Origin: Triplophysa rosa
Taxonomy: Eukaryota; Chordata; Actinopteri; Cypriniformes; Nemacheilidae
DNA length: 64,000 bases
Assembly (NCBI RefSeq): GCF_024868665.1
Contig: NC_079892.1
Location: 597,346-661,345 of the forward strand
Reading direction: 5' to 3'
Below, piece by piece: positions 48,101-60,580 of the stretch. Position 1 is the stretch's first letter, and the number at the start of each line of letters is the position of its first letter. The position numbers and the translations under genes are program-made. The notes beneath the pieces were generated by a model, which did not search any database, was not told where the DNA came from, and saw only the letters and a program-made list of their open reading frames with translations.

Positions 48101-51100
48101 AGGTTTCACTTATGATAAAATCGGAAACCGGAATTGGCAAAGAAAATTGCAATCGGTGCATCTCTACCCTTATTCATCGTCTGGTATCGTTTAAAGCCTT
48201 TTGAAGCTGCACTGAAACTGTCATTTTGACCTTCAAACATTTGGAGTCCATTGAAGTCCACTATATGCAGAAAAATCCTGGAATGTTTTCATCAAAAACC
48301 TTAATTTCCTTTTGACTAAAGAAACAAATACATAAACATCTTGGATGACATGTGGGTGAGTAAATATTATGAAAATGAACTACTCCTTTAAGAACAAATT
48401 CATGTGTGTATGCACGTGTTGTGAATTAGGCGGAAGGTGAGAGGTTCAAATGTGCGTATAAATATGAATAACCTACGCAAATATTTGTGAATGAGACCCA
48501 TTGTTCTATCATTGTGAGATTTTCTGATATTAAACACGAGCGAGTTTGTCGCATCTAGAGACAGCTTTACGCAGCAGTGTGAGTTCAGAAATATGCGAGG
48601 ATGCGCTTTCTCTAGCATGTGCACACTAAACTGAGAGAGAGGCAGTTGTGCTGAGGCACACGCATTGCTTCTAATGTAAAGTGTTTAAGCGCAATTGACA
48701 TTCTTTGTTTGTTGCATATTCATGAGTACTTGACACATAATAATGTAATCACAGATAGGGCTGTCACGATTATGAAATTTGATTGAAGATTAATTGTCTA
48801 ATAAATCATTGCGATTATGGCGATTAATTGTCTGTTTTAGGGCTTTGGCGATTATGACGATTAATTGTCTGTTTTTGAGCTTTGACATTTAATTCTCATA
48901 CATTTTTGATTCAGCGATTGAAACGACCATATTGTTCTGAATACAAGACTATGTTTTTTTCTTGGAAATACATCGGAAAAAATTGGGTCATCATATATTT
49001 AAGGTTTAGGGTTTTACCTGGCAATAATACAACCACCAAATACTTGTAAATGAAGTAAACTGATCAGGTGTGAATTGAAGCCACCATTAAAATGCTATCG
49101 GTCATAGAAAAGCTTCTAGTCAGTTTTTTTTCTCACTTGCAAGACTACAGTAAAATTTTACTTGTGTGTTAATGAAATTTTGGTAGACTGGTTTTCACAC
49201 TGAGATTTGCTTAAATAATATTAAATTGTACTGCAGGTAATTTGTATATGTTTTAGACTTTTTTAAGTGATTGTGTTGTGGTGGTACATTTGACAAGTAT
49301 TACCATGCTTAAGTAACAATATATACACTAAAATATGTAATATGCAGATACACTACAGCTCCCCCTAGTGTCTTCTATAGAGATGTGCGATAATTGCGAT
49401 GATCCGATTATTTAATAATCGTGACAGCCCTAATCACAGACTTTTTTTAAACCGGGTGCTCAAAATGAATTAAGTTATGCGGACAGCCCTCATTACAACT
49501 ATGTTAATAGTAAAGCAAGTGAAGAGGCTTAGTTATAAACTTAAACACTGTTTACATTTAAAAGTATATGAAGGTAAAGCCAAATACTGATTCACTTATG
49601 TTTTTTTTGTAGATATAAACCTTCTGTGTGAGAAAGACTGCTCAGATCTGAACATGTTGAATTCTCGCGGTTACCACACCATGTACATATCCTAGGTGGT
49701 ATTTTTTAAACCACATTTTCTACTGATTGAGAGAGGAAATAGTGCTGTTGATTGACTAAAAATGCCCTTTTATACTGTCACGGTGACAGTATCCCCTATA
49801 ATAACTGCAAAGTTTAGACTTCTTTAACAACTGAATAGCATGCGAAGGTAACTTGCATACATAATATTTAAGCAAATAAATAGAGAACAGGGCTCGAAAT
49901 TAACTTTTTTCCTTACTTCAAGAGTTAGGAGTATCCACCCAGAAATTAATAGTTGAATACAAAATCAGAAGAGCTTTATTTCAGAAGAGCAGAATAGTAA
50001 CAATTGTACCATTAAAACATGCATGTGATGTCTGTTGTGTTTTACATAGTCACAATGGCTTCATGATTTCCTGAAATCATATTTTTTAATCATAAAACAA
50101 AGGCTTGAATTAGATATGTGAGAGGAAAACGATCGCATCATCATGCTGTCAATCCTCCTTACTGACCCTTATTTCTCATCAAAGCATATAGAGAAACAGT
50201 TCAAACTAGAAACACATCATATTATATGCTTATATTGAGCAGATATGAGGGGAACACGATCGCTTTTTGAAAATGTTTGTTCGTGAGTATATTTAATATA
50301 ACGTTGTTGCAATTGTTACACTTGTGCTGCTGTTCAGCCGCGAGGTGCGCGCTCCCATTGCGACGGGAAAGAAATATGTAACATTACTGCTCATGCGCGA
50401 GACGCACGCAGACATCCAAACGCCTCCATTTAGCTCATGTTTATATAGAAAAATTATGATAAAGTAGTGCTGCGGCATACAAAGACGCATTCTGTGTGAA
50501 TGGCCGGTCACAGTGCAACAGTGAAAAGGGACCCCACTGAAACAGTGTCACGCTGCGCTGCATTCCGCACGTTGTTTAAGCGACATACACCTGTAATGCG
50601 GTATATTAAAAATTCATATCATAACAAAAATACACACCGGTATTCGGTATGAACCGGTATATAGCCCAGCCCGAACATATCCATAAAATCACAATTGTAT
50701 AATTTATTGTATTGTAAATGTATCAGGTGAGGGAGGATGAGGATGATTTGTCAGAGCTGCAGCTGCGACTCTTGGCTTTGCAGTCGGCCAGCAGAAAGTG
50801 GCAGCAGAAGGAGCAGCAGGTGATGATGGAGAGCCGAGAGAAGATCACTAAAGCTGTTACAGTGTCTCAGAACAAAAGCACTTCTCCATGTGAAAGAAAC
50901 AAAGTTACCTGCCGAGGAAACACTGTGTGCAGATCACAGGAGAGACCACGAGCTGCCAAACCTGCGGCCAGAGCCAAGAAAGCTGCTCACCTGAGTAAGA
51001 CACATTCACATGTGTTCACTCCTGACCAACACGTTCACATGCACACACATGAGAGCGAGACACATGCACACACGTGAGAGCGAGACACATGCACACATGA

Positions 51101-54100
51101 GAGCGAGACACATGCACACATGAGAGCGAGACACATGCACACATGAGAGCGAGACACATGCACACATGAGAGCGAGACACATGCACACATGAGAGCGAGA
51201 CACATGCACACACGTGAGTGCGAGACACATGCACACACGTGAGAGTCAGACACATGCACACACGTGAGAGCGAGACACATGCACACACGTGAGAGTCAGA
51301 CACATGCACACACGTGAGAGCGAGACACATACACACACGTGAGAGCGAGACACATACACACACGTGAGAGCGAGACACGTACACACACGTGAGAGCGAGA
51401 CACGTGCACACACGTGAGAGCGAGACACGTGCACACACGTGAGAGAGCGAGACACGTGCACACACGTGAGAGAGCGAGACACGTGCACACACGTGAGAGA
51501 GCGAGACACATGCACACATGAGAGCGAGACACATGCAGATGTTAATGTGTGTGTGTTTGTTGTAGATAAGCAGGCATTGAGAAAGCAGCAGCTGCGCACA
51601 TGGAAACTTAAACATGAGCAGCAGACACACAAGAAGGAGGAAGAGGAGGAGAGGAAGAGGAGGGAGGATGAGATCCGCAAGATCAGGGATCTGTCCAATC
51701 AGGATGAGCAGTATAATCGCTTCATGAAGCTGGTGGGGTCCACACATCGATCACGAAGCAAGGTAACTCTTCATTTTCATTTTGTTGTTTAGCTGTGGTG
51801 TGTGTGTGTGTTTCACTGAAGTGATTTGTTGTTGTGCAGTCTGATTTTAAACACTTGAATGTGCTATTATGATGAAGTTGTAGAGTTTCATTGATAATAA
51901 TATAAGGGTGGTTGCGTTGTCCTGTGTCACTTACAGTCCAGTATTATGTGCGAAGTGATATCCAGTGTCATGACCATCCTCCGTTTATCTTCAGAACCCA
52001 AATGAAGATAGTTTTGATGATGTCCCGGAGCTTCATGACCCCCCCCATAGACTGCAACACAACTGACTTTCAAAGCCCAGAAAGTGAGTAAAGATATCAT
52101 GGAAATAGTCCATGTGACGCCAGTGGTTCAGCTTTAACTATATAAAGCGACAAGGATACTTTTTGTGCGGAAACAAAAACAAAAACCTGATTCAACACAT
52201 CAACTTCCAACACGCATCCACGAGAGCATGCAATGCATACGTGTTGAGCAGGAGCCGGTGTTCTACGTCAGCACCACACGCATGCTTCACGTGGTCTTCC
52301 GGACATGCATTTGAGACTGACACTGGATTCACATGGACTGTTTCAATGATGTCTTTACTCACTTTCTTGGCTTTAAGTGTATGGGGGAGGCAGAAAGCTC
52401 CCAGACCTCATCAAAACTCTCTTCATTTGCGTTCTAAAGATAAACAGAGGTCCAAGGGTTGTCCAACCACTTGAGGCCGAGTAATTCTTGACAGATTTGT
52501 TTATTTTTGGAGTATCCTTGAGTCGCTCACACAGAACTCTCGTGGGTTCAAACACGTGACTGTTAGTGGTCATGAAGAATGAGTGAATAATAATAGTGTG
52601 TAATGTATACTTCTATGAGACATGTTCATGATGATGTGAATATAATGATCATCACATGTATAGTTTTGTTTTAATATCAGCATTATCAGTCTTCAGATGC
52701 TGATCACAGGAAAGTGGTTAAACAGACTCTTGACACATCAGGAAATCTCTATCAGTATGATAACTATGATGAGGTCGCCATGGAGACAGACAGTGAAACG
52801 AACTCTCCAGGTACAGTACTCAACTCTCAACTCAACTTTATTTATATAGCGCTTTTACAATTTTCATTGTTACAAAGCAGCTGTACATGAGACATATTGA
52901 CTATAAGCAAAATAATTAAAGTTGTACCTGCAAAAACAAGAAAAGGTTGAAAACACAGAAGACAGACATACCCACATACAAAACACTCCACACACACAAT
53001 ATGCACACGTACTAACACACATAGACATAGACACACACACGGATGTGCACGCACACACACACAACACACACACACACGTACGTACACAGACAAGTACGCA
53101 CACACACACACACACACACGCTCAGTGAGAGCACACATTTAGGATAAAGGAGAGAGAAGCACAGGTCAAATATAACAGACTATAAATTCCTATATGCAAT
53201 ATTAATTAAGTAAAACTTCAAAATTCTAAAGCAGCCCCCCGGTCAGGCAGATAGTGCAAAAACAGTATGCAAACGGTGGCGAGGAACCCAAAACTCTAAT
53301 CGAGAAAAAAAAACTCAGGAGAACCCAGGCCCAACCAGGGGATTCCAGTTCCCCTCTGGCAAAAGCTGCTGCCTCTGCACAAGCTCCAGAGAGCTTGCAC
53401 AACAAGGCTAAATAAAATAAATAAACTTAATAATAAAATAAATTATAGTTTAAGATTATCATTAATAATCTAATAGCATTTGAAATTTTGTGGTGAAGAC
53501 ATGTCAAGAGACCGCGTCCTTCTTTATCCAGCTCTATCATCTCAGCTCTTGTCAGGTCCCCACTTCCCATTCTCCGCTCTACCATCAGGTCAGGCCATGA
53601 ACTGCATCCTGCTCGCTGTGGTAACCTTGGAACAATGAGACAAGACTGGCTGAGAGTAGAGTACTGTTCTGTACTCTTTGATGCAACAAGTACATCAGTT
53701 GTGTTTTTGGTTCCGGTTGATCTAACTAATGCAGCCTAAACCCTCAGAGGATTTATATTATGGAAGAGTAGTGTATGCAAGATTAAAAAGATGCGTCTTT
53801 AGTCTAGATTTAAACTGACAGAGTGTGTCTGCCTCCCGGACAGTGCAGGGAAGACTATTCCAAAGTTTAGGCGCTAGATAGGAAAAGGATCTACCACCTG
53901 CACTTGATTTTGAAATTCTAGGTATTACCAACTGACAGGACGCCTGAGAGCGTAATGCACGTGAAGGACTGTAATACAAAAGGAGTTCATTCAAGTACTG
54001 AGGAGCTAAACCATGTAAGGCTTTATAGGTAATAAGCAAGATTTTAAAGTTAACGCGATGCTTTATAGGTAACCAGTGCAAGGTTGACAGAACCGGGCTA

Positions 54101-57100
54101 ATATGTTCATACTTTTTTGTACGTGTAAGAACTCGAGCTGCCGCGTTTTTGACCAATTGGAGTTTTTGTAATAAGCCTGCAGGGCAACCACCTAACAGTG
54201 CATTACAGTAATCTAGTCTTGATGTCATGAATGCATGAATTAACTTCTCTGCATCTGACATTGACAGCATATGACGTAGTTTAGATATATTCTTAAGATG
54301 GAAAAACGCAATTTTACAGGTGTTGGCGACGTGGCTCTCAAATGACAGATTACTATCGAATAGAACGCCAAGATTCTTTGCTGACGACGAGGGTTTTATG
54401 GAACATCCGTCAATAGTTAAACAGTATTCTTGGTTGTTACTTATAGCAGTTTTCGGTCCAATAAGTAACACTTCCGTTTTGTCCGAGTTCAGTAATAAAA
54501 AGTTGTTACTCATCCAGTTTTTTATATCGACTATGCATTCCATTATTCGATGGAACTGCTGTGTTTCATGAGGCTTCGAGGAAATATAAAGTTGAGTATC
54601 ATCAGCATAACAGTGAAAGCTAACTCCGTGTCGCTTTATTATATCTCCTAGAGGTAGCATGTATAATGCGAAGAGCAGAGGCCCTAAGATGAGCCCTGTG
54701 GTACACCGTACTGGACTTGCGACAGTAGAGTCAGAGTCATGTGAGCAGTTATATGATTTCAGCTGACTGTGGTTGTTTTTTTTTCAGCCTCCTCACCATC
54801 TCGTGATGTGTTTGTTGGCTTTCCTCTGGAGTCCACACCTGTCAGACAGGTAGAGTTACAATCTCACCTGCCGTCTTCCTGTATGTCTGTTAGTTTTCTT
54901 CTGCTCATATCTTGTGTTATCACACGCCTCAGGGTTTGGGACAGCAGGTGGAGCTTTTCAGTTCGGCTCCTCCCCCTCCTTTACCCCCTCTGCCCCCTCC
55001 TGATGAGACGGAGCAGCCGCCCAAACCTCCATTTGCTGATGAGGAAGAGGAGGAGGAGATGCTGCTGAGAGAAGAGTTACTCAAGTCTCTGGCCAACAAA
55101 CGAGCTGTTAAAGTTGAGGTGAGACATCTTGGCACTCGTGCACTGCGAGTGAACATCACTTACACAAGAACGTAAGAGGTATTTAAAACTGAGGTTTGTT
55201 CTGCTTCGGCTGAATTGTCTTCATCACACTGAGATTTGTGTTTGTAGGATGCGTCCAGTAGCAGCGGGCCGCCGTCTCCTGTTCTCAGATCAGTGGTTCG
55301 TCCCAACACCAGAAACAATCTGACAGCCGTCAGCCTGAACACAATCGTCTCTAACACTCGAGTACTGAAGTTTGTGCGCGCTCATCCTGTTCCCAAAGCT
55401 CAGTTTGTGGTGAGTTTGTGCTGGTGGTGGTGTTGTGCCAATCAGTCGATGAGAATCTGATGTGTATGTGTGTGTGTTTTTCTTTGTGTGTTTGTTAGTT
55501 ACCTCGACACAAGACTGTGGTGGTGCGTCTGAATGCATCTGATGACAGTGATTCAGACGGAGAGAGCTGCAGCTCCACTCCCAGCGTGTTTGGAGGACTG
55601 GAGTCTATGATTAAAGAAGCTCGCAGGACTGTTGAGGTGCGAGCGTGCGTGTGTGGTGTGATGTGACTGAAACACACACGTGTCACCTCCTTTTACATGA
55701 CATTTTGACACGTGATGTTTTTCTTCAGGCAGCCAAACCAAAGCATTCCGTTTCAGAGAAGGAGAACAATCCAGTGAAGATCAGAGATGAGATGATCAGG
55801 TACAGTCAGATGTTTAAGAAACACTTCACTCTCTTGAGCACAAACACTGGATGGATGGATGGATGGATCTGTCTGTTGATATTGTGAACACTGTTGTTGT
55901 GATCACTGGAGTGCAGTAAGTGTTTGTCATGTCATGTGATGCAGGACCAGCAAGCTGGCCGTTTCGTCTCCTGTGGGTTCAGACTCCGAGCTGGACCTCA
56001 TGACAAGAGCTTCAGATCTTCAAGAGAAATACAGTGAACACACGTCAGTCCCTCTGCAACACACACACGTTTCAAGTTTTTTTTCCATAGTCAAAATTAT
56101 TTTTATAGCTTACCATTACACACACTTTTACATTTTCAACTATACCATGGTCTGTTTGAATACATGATTCTGATTGGCTTGAAGGTGTGCATTAAAACCG
56201 TTTAATGCACGGGTAGTTGCAGTCAGTTTGATAACATTTTAAATTAACTGACAAAATAATTGTCATTTTCACCTGTCTGGTCAAAAATTACACTATAAAC
56301 ATCAATAACAGCTTTAACTTGGCAAATAACCATGGTATAAGCTGGATAATCCACAGCTAGCCATGCGTTAAAGTATCTTTGCAGAGGCAACCACCCTCTG
56401 CTTCTTGGCCTCAACCCTTTAATGCACGGCTAGCTGTGGTTTATCCCTTGCATAAACATCATGTAGATCAGGTGTCTTAAACGCACGCACACACACACTA
56501 ACAATGATTGTAAATATTGTGTGTAGAAGTCAGTTGACTGCAGATGAGAGTCTGTTGAAGCAGCTCCAGCAGCAGGAGATGAAGAAGAGAGAAGCTCTAA
56601 AAACAGCTGAAGCTAAAGTCATGCGTCTGAAAGAGCAACTGCTCGCCTCCGAGAAGATCGCCAACGCTAACAGACTCCTGCTCAAGAAGCTTCATGAACA
56701 GGTCTGTGTGGGAAATATCCCATGAACACCCTGACACACATCTGGCATGTGTAAAACAACCTTCACCGGTGCACGGTAAAGACTCACAACACTAGAGCTG
56801 CGTTTTGTGTTTGCTGTATGTGTATGTGTCTGTGTGCAGGTTCAGAGAGTTCAGCATCGTGTGACTGTGAAGAAGAATCAGTGTATGAAGCTGGAGAAAG
56901 ATCTGGCTCATGTTCAGATGTTCAAACGCTGTAAACCTGCAGCTCTTCAGCACTCGGTGAGCGCACGGCACACGCCATTCAATCGGTGATGGTGTAAAGC
57001 CATTGTGTAACCGCTGTGGTGTTTTGTAGCCGCTGAAGGTCCGGCGTATGGATTACTCGGACACTCATTACGCCGAGCTCATCGCGCAGAAGAAGCGCTT

Positions 57101-60100
57101 GCAGCAGCTGGAGTCGGAGTACGCCAGAAAGATCGAGAAGCTGAAGAAGGCTCAGGCGTTACGTCAGGCTGAGCCGCGTGCCGCCGCCCCGCAGGCCTTT
57201 CCGTTACCTCAGCCCTCGCTGCACGACCTGACGCAGGACAAACTCATTCTGTCCAGTGAGGATGTGGAGGCTGAAGACGACGTGCAGCAGATTCCCACAA
57301 CCACTGCCAACCGCCGGCGATCCTTCCGTGAGTCCGGCTCCTTCACCAAACCCAACCTGAGTCATCTGGAGAGTCCTGCCGCATCTCTGGTGCCCGTCAA
57401 ACATGCTAAAGCCTCTTCCTGCGACAGCGCCGCCGGCGGTCTGCCCGAGCTCCTGCCAGGGTTAAACGTTGAGGATCTCAGACAGAGATATCAGATGTGC
57501 GGCAGACTGTCTGACGTCCTGTGGGAAGAGACGCGCTCGCTCCGCTGGCTTGCCGATCACGTCCAGACTCCGGCCAAGGTAAAGACACAACTTCAACGCT
57601 CGTGTCACGACACGGCGGTTCAAATGTTTCAGCGATCTCGTTGTGTCTCGCGCAGGTGCCGCAGATGGACTTTGATCCGGCAGTGGCTCATCAGAACAGA
57701 ACGGAAACTAAAGCCGAGCCATTTAGACCGTATCGCAGTCCTCTACTGCTCTTCAAGTCTTACAGGTGCAATGACGTCAGACATCATTGAGTGCTTTTCC
57801 AACATCATGCTGAACCGTTCTTGTCGTGTGACCGTTCCACTCTGTCACTCGCTGCCTTGGTAACTCAAGAGACTGAGCTATGACTCGAAAACCCCTCCAG
57901 CTCCAGATGTTAACCTGCTAACTATTTTGGCTACTGGACGAGTGACCAGTCCTGAGTGGCGACGTCGCTAGACGCATTCTGTCGGCACAATCATGCTGAA
58001 AATTCCGGGCTGAGAACGGTTTGTAATCATGTTGTGCCGAGTCAGCTTAGAACGGTTCGAGGTGATTGTGGAAAAGCGCTCAATTACTGGCATCAATGTC
58101 TCATGAGATGTCATGATGTCACTTTGTGCTTTCACACGTTTAACAGGTTCAGCCCGTATTACCGGACCAAAGAGAAGCTCTCCCTGCGCTCGCTGACCTA
58201 CAGCAACATCATTCAGCCCAAGAAGTGTTTCTGTCGCTTTGACTTGACTGGCACGTGTAATGATGACGAGTGCCTGTGGTACGTGTGATCCGTCACTGTC
58301 TGACACTCTGCTCTCTACACATTCTTACACTGTGTGTGTGTTTCAGGCAGCACATGAGAAACTGCATGCTCACGGACAGTCAGCTCTTTCAGGATATCCT
58401 GTCCTACAGTCTTCCTCTGATCGGCTGTGAGGCCACCAGCAGCACCAGTGACATCAGCAGCGCCACAGGTAACATCACATCCTGTCCTTCTTTCGTTCAT
58501 CACTCAATGATCAGCTAACTGTGACACTGATGTCCACAGAGAAATACATGAAGAGGCTGTTCGGGCCCAACAAGGACCGGATGGGAACCGACCAGAAGGC
58601 TGTTCTGCTCATGAGCAAAGTCAATGAGAGTTTGAGACACAGTGAGTGCTCGTGCTGACACCTCCTGTCTGTGTTTGAGAGGTTTACTTTGAGACTGATG
58701 GATGCTTGTTTCTCTCTCTCAGTTCCTCCGTTCACCACATATAAAGCTCAGAGGAGGTGGAGACCTGAAGCGCCGACATCGAAAACAGATGCTCAGGATG
58801 ATGAACATCACAACGGTGTGGACGTTACAGTTCCTGTTCAGCAACACGGTCAGAATCACCTCTACTCTTTCATCTTCTGCGCTTGACGTGTGTAATGACA
58901 GACGGCATGTTTGAGCGATGGTGTGATGTCGTGTGTGTGTGTGTGTCTGACAGATGCTGCCGTTCGGGAGCGGTGGCCGTCCACTGACGTGTGTGTCACT
59001 CAGGATGATAAGAGATATTTCGACAGCGAGACGGATGACATCAGTAATCTGGAGACCAGCGTGCTGGAGAGTCCCAATGATGTTCAGCTGTGGATCAAAC
59101 TGGCCTTCAAATATCTCAACCAGAAAGACACGTGAGTGACATTACTCTGACATCATCTGTGTGCGATGATCTGTTGTGCGTCATCTGTTGTGTGTGTGTG
59201 TGTGTGTGTCTGTGTAGCTCAGTGTCAGAGTGTCTGGATGCGGCATTGAACACGCTGTCTCGAGCTCTGGAGGACAACCGCGAGGACGCTGAGGTGTGGT
59301 GTCATTATCTGAAGCTCTTCTCTCGACGAGGCAGCAGGGATGAGCTTCAGGAGATGTGCGAGATGGCCGTCGAGCATTCGCCGCATGATAACGTCTGGTG
59401 GACCGTGAGTTGACCTCCGCTCACGCGTGTGCGTTTGGGCCGCTCTAGAGGGCGACGTGCATTTCATCGCTTTTGTTCTTCTCTTTCAGTACATGAGCGT
59501 GGAGAGCGCTTTCGAAGGGAAAGATTACGTGTGCGCTCGTCTGATTTCTCATCTGCTGGAGATGTCACGTGACGGCGGGTCAGAGATAGGCTCGTTTCAG
59601 CTGTTCGAGACGCTGTCGTTCAGAGTTCAGCTCAGCGTGTTCACGGGTCGACCGCACAACGCTCTCAACATACTGAAGGTGTGAAGGCGCGGCTGACATT
59701 TGCTCTGCTTTTGTCTTGTGATCTGTTGTATGATTTGGACTCTTGCGTTTTAGAGCGCGCTGTATTCAGAGTCCAGACCGAGCGTGGCCGATGGCTTAAC
59801 TGCGACGCACCGCTGTCTGATGTGGTTGTCGTATATCCACCTGACTGAATTCAGACGTCTGCCGTCGTGTCTGTACGATCCCGCCAACTCCAACCCTGCC
59901 CGGATAGTGTGTGCAGATGTGTTCCTCATTCCCTGGAGAGCGGCGTCAGGCTTTCACACTCCCGCTGACGTCATCATAAGTCTCTTTCAAGGTGAAACCT
60001 GTTTGCAGTAAATGGACACGTCTGTGTGATGTCAAAAAAGTTTAGCGTGTGGAGACGGTGAATGTGTGTTTTGTGTAGATGCTGTGATGAAGTGCACAGA

Positions 60101-60518
60101 TGAGCGGTTATCGTCCAGCGAGCAGATTCAGACGTGTTTCTCTCTTCACTGGAATCTCATTCATCTCTACAGACAGCTGGACAGGTATGGAGAGAGTGCA
60201 CACGTGTGTGTTGTGATGATGATTGTGTGCTTCAGTGACACGCGTGTGGTGTGGTGTTTTTTTCAGACGTCAGGAGGCTGTGGAGTTGTGTGAGCGTCTG
60301 TTAGCTGTGTGTCCACTCTACTGTCCTCTGCTGGACATCACCTCTGAACTTCACGTGTCTTCAGGATGTGCGGATAAAGCTATAGACCTGTGGACACGTG
60401 CTCTGTCTGACAGCCCGTGTGACGCTCACGTGTTTTATCAGCTCATTGTGTGTTTACATGCTCAGGTGAGAGTCATCTGAACTGTCAAGTGATGCTCCGC
60501 TGCTGTCATCACGCTCAT

Positions 60519-60580
<62 letters not shown>

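Larger units (their letters stand above)
37475..50726 (+). other. zfc3h1 intron 3, 13.3 kb, transposon-rich
   Basis: Apart from the elements listed separately, the intervals 37475-38391, 39653-40568, 43661-44734, 47034-48755 and 49433-50726 show only short repeat fragments. Examples are a hAT-like end ATCGGTGCATCTCTA near 48145, a CTAGAGCC end near 43850 and a hAT-like end ATATAGCCCAGCCC near 50660. No host exon was found; exon 3 (phase 0) joins exon 4 directly. Confidence 0.6.

Noticed and set aside
51006..51792. Long minus-strand Cys/Val/Ser-rich ORFs up to 243 codons
   Set aside because: They read through the intron 4 minisatellite and the antisense of zfc3h1 exon 5. The repeat unit is free of stops in several frames.
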